Shown: one piece after another, positions 13,024 through 17,659 of the stretch
How the letters are laid out: each line of letters opens with the position of its first letter
Numbering within the stretch: the first letter of the stretch is position 1
Source of the DNA: an uncultured Alphaproteobacteria bacterium
GTDB lineage: Bacteria; Pseudomonadota; Alphaproteobacteria; CAAHEQ01; UBA3637
Reading direction: 5' to 3'
Length of the DNA: 17,659 nucleotides
Assembly: GCA_944391545.1 (NCBI GenBank)
Contig: CALXTZ010000015.1
Coordinates: 1 to 17,659 of the forward strand
The notes under the pieces: generated by a model
The model's input: the letters and a program-made list of their open reading frames with translations, nothing else
The model's database searches: none
What the model was told of the DNA's origin: nothing
Translations under genes and position numbers: made by a program

Positions 13024-14736
13024 ATGAGACACACACGCACGCAAAAACAAGAACAAGGCTCTTTGATGGTAGAAGTCTTGGCTGTCCTGGGGCTGATTGC
13101 TCTGATTACACCGTTATTGTACCAACAAATTAACCGCCGAAACGAAGAAATTTCAAATGCCAACATCGCGACGGAAGTCCGTACAATTAAGGATGGTGTT
13201 ACGGCCTACATTCAATCTTACGAACAACGCTTGGCAGCGCAAGATTGTAATCTGATGGCCAACGGAGAATATAAAAACGTGACAACCATTCAACAATGTA
13301 CCTCTGCCGAAGGTTCTTACAGTGAAGAATTGCAAGGAACAGGTTTTTATCCGGGCATTGATGAAATTTTGGATGATTATGACATTAATTTGTTTGCTTA
13401 TACACTTCCTGCTGGGTATCAAAGATTCGATGAAGATGAAGATGCTCGGGTTCATGTCTACCGCCCTGTCATATACGGCGTGATTACTGAAAAATACGTG
13501 GACGAAGATCGGCCATTAAGACGGTCTGCCAAGATTGCCTCTCTCATCGGATTGGATGGTGGCGTTGTTACGGGGAATACTGTCAACGGAATGGACGGAA
13601 CATGGATTGTCGAAAATACGATGGACGCACCCGAGCGCGCAATTGCGGCGATTACGGCTTATGATGCAGCAACCAATTCTGCGATTTTGACAGATGTTAA
13701 GATTGAACATTTCCGCGGAGACACTTTACAAGCCAACGTCGGCGTTACGGATCGGCTGCATGCGCCAACATTCTTCTCGGTCGGGGATATGACTTACAAC
13801 TGCGTCGAAAATTACGGAAATGATACGCTGTCCATTCGTAAGTCCGGCGATACCGTTACCGGAGAAGACGGCAGCAGTGTTGTCTGTGCCCCGTTATTCG
13901 AGGTAGATGCCGAAACCGGGAAAATCAAAATGAAAGAAGGAAACATCAAAACAGATTTGATCGCTTTTTCGTCTTCCTCCAGCGCAGATGATAATACAAA
14001 AGCAGCATTGACGCCTAACAGCGGCATGGATGTCAGCGATTTATCGGAAAGCGGAGAATATACCGTTTACCAAATTGATCCGGCTTATACGTCCGTGATG
14101 AATGATATTAAATTGACTTCACGCGGTGGGGCTCGGCTCAGCGACATTTTGCCGACGTATATCAACAAAGGCATCACACCGATTTCCGGCAGCGGTTCGG
14201 TTGCTTACCCCAGCTGCCCGGTCGGTTATGCACCGGCAATTGCCGTTATTCCGACTCAAATTGATTTGTCAAAAGCGCGGTTAAATACGGATAATTTCCA
14301 AACTCCGGTTTCCAACTCTAATTTGCGTGTTTCAACCAGTACCTCCGTTGCCAGAAACACTGTCCCTTTAAATAAAACGACGGCAACCGTCAGCGGCACT
14401 TCTGTTTTAACGAACGTCACAACGTCCAGCCATGGTCACTCAGCCACATCGACTTCAACCGTTCAAAGCACCAATCTTGATTTAGAACGCAAATCAACGG
14501 CAACAAGCGACTTTACGCAAGCCGCTCATCGCGTTCGAATCGGAACGAATACGGATGCGACGGAACAGGCTGCGACAAATACAACCGCAAATGTGTCCGG
14601 TTCTTGGACTGTCACATTGGAGCAAGAAACCGAATCTGGATGGCAAACGTCATCTGATTCAAAAGCGCTTGTATACACATATTGTTATTACGATTCAACG
14701 GCGTTTAATACGCCGACGCGTGTCCGCCCCGACTAA
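13024..14736 (+). CDS. Large PilV-like prepilin / putative pilus tip protein
   Basis: A 570-residue protein. The leader of 12 residues ends at Gly12, followed by SLMVEVLAVLGLIALITPLL, a G|S-L-M-V-E prepilin site with Glu at +5 and a membrane helix at 17-36. RRNEEISNANIATEVRTIKD continues as the usual polar helix. Residues 60-250 contain DGTWIVENTMD and ITAYDAATNSAIL, resembling the N-terminal part of PilV-type pilus tip adhesins. After a serine run (SSSSS at 316-320), residues 390-570 are rich in Thr, Ser and Asn, starting with VAYPSCPVGYAPAIAVIP and ending with paired Tyr/Cys. Six cysteines in all. It may be a minor pilin carrying a binding tip. AGAGG lies 6 bases before the ATG. I see no shufflon-type inverted repeats at the 3' end. 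Confidence 0.72.
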   Translation: MRHTRTQKQEQGSLMVEVLAVLGLIALITPLLYQQINRRNEEISNANIATEVRTIKDGVTAYIQSYEQRLAAQDCNLMANGEYKNVTTIQQCTSAEGSYSEELQGTGFYPGIDEILDDYDINLFAYTLPAGYQRFDEDEDARVHVYRPVIYGVITEKYVDEDRPLRRSAKIASLIGLDGGVVTGNTVNGMDGTWIVENTMDAPERAIAAITAYDAATNSAILTDVKIEHFRGDTLQANVGVTDRLHAPTFFSVGDMTYNCVENYGNDTLSIRKSGDTVTGEDGSSVVCAPLFEVDAETGKIKMKEGNIKTDLIAFSSSSSADDNTKAALTPNSGMDVSDLSESGEYTVYQIDPAYTSVMNDIKLTSRGGARLSDILPTYINKGITPISGSGSVAYPSCPVGYAPAIAVIPTQIDLSKARLNTDNFQTPVSNSNLRVSTSTSVARNTVPLNKTTATVSGTSVLTNVTTSSHGHSATSTSTVQSTNLDLERKSTATSDFTQAAHRVRIGTNTDATEQAATNTTANVSGSWTVTLEQETESGWQTSSDSKALVYTYCYYDSTAFNTPTRVRPD

Positions 14737-14747
14737 AGAGAGCAAAG

Positions 14748-15671
14748 ATGACAAACGAAGAATTACAAAAGGCAGTTAAAATCCTGCTGGCCGGCGGTTT
14801 GGTCGCTTTCCCGACAGAAACCGTGTATGGATTGGGTGCCGTATCGACAAACGATAAAGCTGTAGCGAGCATCTATGAGCTTAAAGGCCGGCCGTCCTTT
14901 AATCCGCTCATTGCACACGTAGATGGTCCTGAAATGGCGGAAAAATACGTAGAAGTCACGCCGGTGGCTCGCCAATTAATGGATGCTTTTTGGCCGGGGC
15001 CATTGACTCTTGTTTTAAAACGAAAAGCATCTTGTCCGGTTTCTTATCTGGCAAGCGCCGGATTAGATACATTAGCCGTGCGAATGCCGAATAATCCGAT
15101 TGCGTTAAAATTAATTACAGGAACAGGAATTCCGATTGTCGCCCCCAGTGCCAATCCGTCAGGCCGGATCAGTCCGACAACCGCAGAACACGTTGCGACT
15201 TCTTTCGGGGAAAAAGCGCCAATGATTTTAGACGGAGGCCCTTGTTCCGTCGGTGTTGAATCAACGGTTCTGCTGGCAACGGACAAAACGCCCGTTATGT
15301 TGCGTTACGGCGGATTATCCGTTGATGATATTGAAGCCTTAATCGGTCCGATTATTCGCCCGGAAAAAGACCCAGATGCGCCACAAAGCCCCGGTCAAAT
15401 GAAAAGCCATTATGCGCCGATAACGCCTTTGCGCATGAATGCTTTGGAAGCCGATCCGGGAGAAGCTTTATTAGGCTTCGGCCCTGCCCCGCAAGCTGTT
15501 TTAAATTTAAGCGAAAAAGAGGATTTAAAAGAAGCTGCTGCCAATCTTTTTTCCATGATGCGGCAACTGGACAACGGAAAATACACAGGCATTGCCGTCA
15601 TGCCGATTCCGATGCATGGTTTGGGTTTAGCAATTAATGACCGCCTGAAACGTGCCAGTTACAAGAAATAA
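14748..15671 (+). CDS. tsaC: Threonylcarbamoyl-AMP synthase (TsaC/Sua5)
   Basis: A 307-residue Sua5-type enzyme: the YrdC-like catalytic domain (1-200) plus a C-terminal Sua5 domain. Signature motifs are FPTETVYGLGA at 21-31, ELKGRPSFNPLI with the KGRP loop at 46-49, FWPGPLTLVL, VAPSANPSGRISPTTA at 131-146 and GVESTVL. The interdomain linker SPGQMKSHYAP at 214-224 is characteristic of Sua5. The enzyme makes threonylcarbamoyl-AMP from threonine, bicarbonate and ATP for t6A37 formation in ANN-decoding tRNAs. The start is 11 bases after the PilV-like gene, so it is probably co-transcribed with it. The ribosome binding site (AAGAGAGC) is weak. A terminator starts at the stop codon. Confidence 0.95.
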   Translation: MTNEELQKAVKILLAGGLVAFPTETVYGLGAVSTNDKAVASIYELKGRPSFNPLIAHVDGPEMAEKYVEVTPVARQLMDAFWPGPLTLVLKRKASCPVSYLASAGLDTLAVRMPNNPIALKLITGTGIPIVAPSANPSGRISPTTAEHVATSFGEKAPMILDGGPCSVGVESTVLLATDKTPVMLRYGGLSVDDIEALIGPIIRPEKDPDAPQSPGQMKSHYAPITPLRMNALEADPGEALLGFGPAPQAVLNLSEKEDLKEAAANLFSMMRQLDNGKYTGIAVMPIPMHGLGLAINDRLKRASYKK

Positions 15672-15697
15672 AAAAGGAGCCCGAAGGCTCCTTTTTT
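15670..15697. terminator. Intrinsic terminator after tsaC
   Basis: A perfect hairpin pairs AAAAAGGAGCC with GGCTCCTTTTT around a CGAA loop (15682-15685), ending in a T run. The symmetrical A and T runs let it work in both directions. It also lies about 40 bases past the stop of the convergent EGF-type prepilin gene. Confidence 0.9.
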
Positions 15698-15735
15698 AAG
15701 TATTCAGTATACTTATCACGAGATCCTCATAGAAT

Positions 15736-17634
15736 TTAGTATATCCATCCGGTCGAACAAGTATAACTGATACTGTAACAGTTTCCGGATCCGCAAACGC
15801 TCCAACAATCTTCTGTACTAGAGGCTGAATTCTTACAACTTTGTTCATACTCCAATGTTATATCACCGGCGCAACAACCATAAGTCCACCCCAAATCGTA
15901 TGGAATGTCACTGGAATCTTTCAATATTGTTGACGATGCCAAATGTGATCGTGTTCCTTCCGGACAACATGCAACATTTCGACTACTCGAACTTCCCATT
16001 ACTTCTTCATAATAATATCTGAATCCATCTCCACAGCAAGTACTTCCTTTACAGCACTCTCCTTGTGTAGATCCACAAGTATTCGTTTCATCACAGCACC
16101 AAGTCGTCTCGCCGGAACCACAGCTGATTTTACCCTCGCCGCAACTGCTTTGACACGCGCCGTTTTCCCAAGAACCGGCTCCGCCCGTGATAATGGCGCA
16201 ACAAATGGCATCCGTGTTTTCATCATTCGGACACGGATCATTCACACAATTTTCAGGATGCGTTACACAGAATTGAACGCAGGCTTCACTGCTCGACGGC
16301 GCCATACAACAATCATAGTTCCCGCTGTCTTTACAAATGCAATACGGTAACGTCGGATTCGTGTCACAATCTATGTCAACACAAAGACCACCTTGACATT
16401 GTTGATTGTCTGCACAATCGCTGTCGCCTGTACATTCGGGTGGAACACAAAGACCTCCTTGACAAATCATGTCGCCTGAACAATCAGCACTTTCCGTACA
16501 ATCTGGATCTCCACACACGCCATCTTTACAGACTAAACCGCTCGGGCAATCGCTGCTCTCCGTACAAGTCGGTGGGTCTTGACATGTTGCGCCCGTGTAA
16601 CCGTCCGAACACACACAACTGCCATTTTCACATGTCCCATGAGACCCGCAATCCATATCCGCACACGGATCCGGCGGAATGCTACAATCTATCCCGGAAT
16701 AACCGTCCGTACAATCGCATACCCCATTGTTACATGTCCCATGCTCGCCGCAATCTATCCCTTCACACGCATCCGGATCTGTTCCCGAACCGGAGCTGCC
16801 GCTCCCCGAACCGCTTCCAGAGCCACCGGATGAACCGGATGAACCGCCCGAACTGCCGCCACTGCCGGAGCCACCCGAAGAACCGCCGTGACCCGTGCCA
16901 TCACAAATCGTCCCGTCTTCACCAAAACAAAACTTCATAGCCAGGCCGTACGTGTTGCCACAAATGTCACTGTCGCCTTGATAGACCGAATTGTTCACAA
17001 CAATCTGGTCAATGTCCGTCGGGTTCATCTTTAATATCATCTCACACACACGATATGTCACACCCGTTGCTTCTACGTAATATGAACTCCCTGCATCTTT
17101 CTTCGTCGTCATCGGGTAATATGTCCCTGCCGGTAAATCAGGAAAACGAAACTCATAGCCAGACGGTTTACTGGCGTAATTCTCATCCACCATCGGCACG
17201 TTCGTCCCGCGCAACATCACATCGTAAATCGTTTCATTCGCCCGATGCTTGTTCATCGCATACGTAAATCCGACCAAAGCCGTGATACTTAAAACCCCAA
17301 TGATCGCCAAAACACCCAACATCTCCAAAAGTGTCCGGCCGTGTTGTTTACCCCATCGGCGGGGCGTATGTGCGCGGGGATGCGCCCCGCCGATTCGCAA
17401 GGGGAGCGTATGTCCGAACAGTTTCGGCGCGGCGGAGAAAATATATGAACGGCCAGGACGGGCATCCCTATTATGCACCCCGGCCGGTGAAAACATCCCG
17501 TTTAACCGAGAAAATAAACGTGATCTCCCGTCTTTTCCCCGCTCGGTGGAAGATCGTGCAGACAAACATTCCATAAAACGGAGCAACCCTTTCCCTAAAA
17601 CTCTTTTTCCAAAAAACTGTTCCAATTTCTTCAT
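15736..17634 (-). CDS. Prepilin-like protein with EGF-like modules and cysteine-rich tail
   Basis: A 632-residue protein. GAGGAGG just ahead of the ATG at 17634 makes this start convincing. A 99-residue basic leader ends at Gly99, followed by RTLLEMLGVLAIIGVLSITA: a G|R-T-L-L-E prepilin site with Glu at +5 and a membrane helix at about 104-124. Residues 130-246 form a pilin-like head with four cysteines. Residues 247-286 are a Gly/Ser linker. Residues 290-317 and 324-351 are two EGF-like modules with identical cysteine spacing (C-x4-C-x5-C-x4-C-x-C-x8-C; GEHGTC, DGYSG). Residues 357-418 are three 22-residue cysteine repeats. Residues 424-632 are a further cysteine-rich region, with several CC pairs and an aromatic C-terminus. 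About 58 cysteines follow the membrane helix, all expected outside the cytoplasm, so oxidative folding is implied. Binding to host or surface ligands is an inference. Confidence 0.8.
   Translation of the reverse strand: MKKLEQFFGKRVLGKGLLRFMECLSARSSTERGKDGRSRLFSRLNGMFSPAGVHNRDARPGRSYIFSAAPKLFGHTLPLRIGGAHPRAHTPRRWGKQHGRTLLEMLGVLAIIGVLSITALVGFTYAMNKHRANETIYDVMLRGTNVPMVDENYASKPSGYEFRFPDLPAGTYYPMTTKKDAGSSYYVEATGVTYRVCEMILKMNPTDIDQIVVNNSVYQGDSDICGNTYGLAMKFCFGEDGTICDGTGHGGSSGGSGSGGSSGGSSGSSGGSGSGSGSGSSGSGTDPDACEGIDCGEHGTCNNGVCDCTDGYSGIDCSIPPDPCADMDCGSHGTCENGSCVCSDGYTGATCQDPPTCTESSDCPSGLVCKDGVCGDPDCTESADCSGDMICQGGLCVPPECTGDSDCADNQQCQGGLCVDIDCDTNPTLPYCICKDSGNYDCCMAPSSSEACVQFCVTHPENCVNDPCPNDENTDAICCAIITGGAGSWENGACQSSCGEGKISCGSGETTWCCDETNTCGSTQGECCKGSTCCGDGFRYYYEEVMGSSSSRNVACCPEGTRSHLASSTILKDSSDIPYDLGWTYGCCAGDITLEYEQSCKNSASSTEDCWSVCGSGNCYSISYTCSTGWIY
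16381..16566 (-). repeat. Three tandem 22-residue cysteine repeats within the EGF-type prepilin gene
   Basis: Residues 357-374, 379-396 and 401-418 each follow C-x5-C-x5-C-x4-C and repeat at exactly 22 residues (66 bases). Each has a TxSxDC-type opening (TESSDC, TESADC, TGDSDC) and a G-x-C ending. Likely small disulfide-stabilised modules. Confidence 0.85.
16582..16767 (-). repeat. Two tandem EGF-like modules within the EGF-type prepilin gene
   Basis: Residues 290-317 and 324-351 repeat at exactly 34 residues (102 bases), and all six cysteines align. Both have the HGTC turn and a GY-x-G near the last cysteine, as in EGF domains. The DNA of the two copies is visibly similar, including an ACATGTCCCATG word in both, pointing to duplication. 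Confidence 0.85.
17355..17486 (-). repeat. GC-rich hairpin-forming element read in frame in the prepilin leader
   Basis: The stretch is visibly GC-richer than its surroundings and holds three successive inverted repeats. ATCGGCGGGGCG (17355-17366) pairs perfectly with CGCCCCGCCGAT (17383-17394). CCGAA/TTCGG (17414-17427) has a four-base loop. CGGCC/GGCCG (17450-17486) has a partly paired middle. It encodes roughly residues 50-94, which look unlike normal protein (HTLPLRIGGAHPRAHTPRRW). Confidence 0.6.
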
Positions 17635-17659
17635 CGTTCCCTCCTCTTTATACCGATTC

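Noticed and set aside
13024..14736. Shufflon or invertible segment at the 3' end of the PilV-like gene
   Set aside because: No inverted repeats or recombinase gene found near the gene. tsaC follows after 11 bases.
16381..16896. Short repeats as a CRISPR array or microsatellite
   Set aside because: The periods are 66 and 102 bases, the copies are imperfect, and they keep a long open frame with conserved cysteines. This is a coding module repeat, and the Gly/Ser run is a linker.
16440..16940. 166-residue plus-strand frame opposite the cysteine-rich prepilin
   Set aside because: It is His/Arg/Asn/Cys-rich without family features, and mirrors the repetitive codons of the minus-strand gene. No ribosome binding site.
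17647..17652. TATAAA as the -10 of the EGF-type prepilin gene
   Set aside because: It directly adjoins the ribosome binding site, so a transcript started there would lack the site. The true promoter is probably beyond the window.

Overview
The window looks like chromosomal DNA from an uncultured, moderately AT-rich alphaproteobacterium, probably a host- or gut-associated lineage of the kind assembled from metagenomes. The reasons are an IalB-type (invasion-associated locus B) protein, the F1 gene order alpha-gamma-beta-epsilon with no F0 genes next to it, and prepilin-like proteins carrying the 'EMLGVLAIIGVLSI' segment. I cannot name a species. No rRNA, tRNA, CRISPR array or insertion sequence was seen. 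Genes are tightly packed, with several 1-4 base stop/start overlaps.

Layout: (a) 1-4057, plus strand: the 3' end of ftsZ, then rsmB, a lone N-terminal glycosyltransferase-like half, an IalB-family secreted protein and rlmN, closed by a strong bidirectional terminator at about 4068-4105. (b) 4120-4521, minus: a small prepilin-like protein with a near-consensus promoter. (c) 4692-10870, minus: two small membrane proteins, a SixA-type phosphatase, then F1 ATP synthase genes atpA-atpG-atpD-atpC. (d) 11021-12135, plus: a YcgN-type cysteine-cluster protein and a YgjP-type zinc metallopeptidase. (e) 12226-15671, plus: a PilM-like membrane protein, a large PilV-like prepilin and the tRNA t6A enzyme TsaC/Sua5, ended by a hairpin terminator. 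(f) 15736-17634, minus: a 632-residue prepilin-like protein with a Gly/Ser linker, two EGF-like modules, three exact 22-residue cysteine repeats and a cysteine-rich tail.

The most unusual content is in the ATP synthase operon. There is no separate delta gene. The C-terminal half of delta is instead fused in frame to the N-terminus of alpha. A well-placed internal ribosome binding site could also give free alpha from the same gene, which would bear on how a 1:3 delta:alpha stoichiometry is met. The gamma subunit carries an extra segment at the position of the chloroplast/cyanobacterial gamma regulatory insert, but without cysteines.

The second notable theme is surface structures. Three proteins share the class III-like prepilin motif G|xxxxE, and one carries animal-like EGF modules. 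The gene for that protein also has a GC-rich, hairpin-forming stretch read in frame in an unusually long leader, reminiscent of the palindromic elements inserted into Rickettsia genes. The remaining genes are housekeeping RNA modification (rsmB, rlmN, tsaC), cell division (ftsZ) and small conserved proteins.
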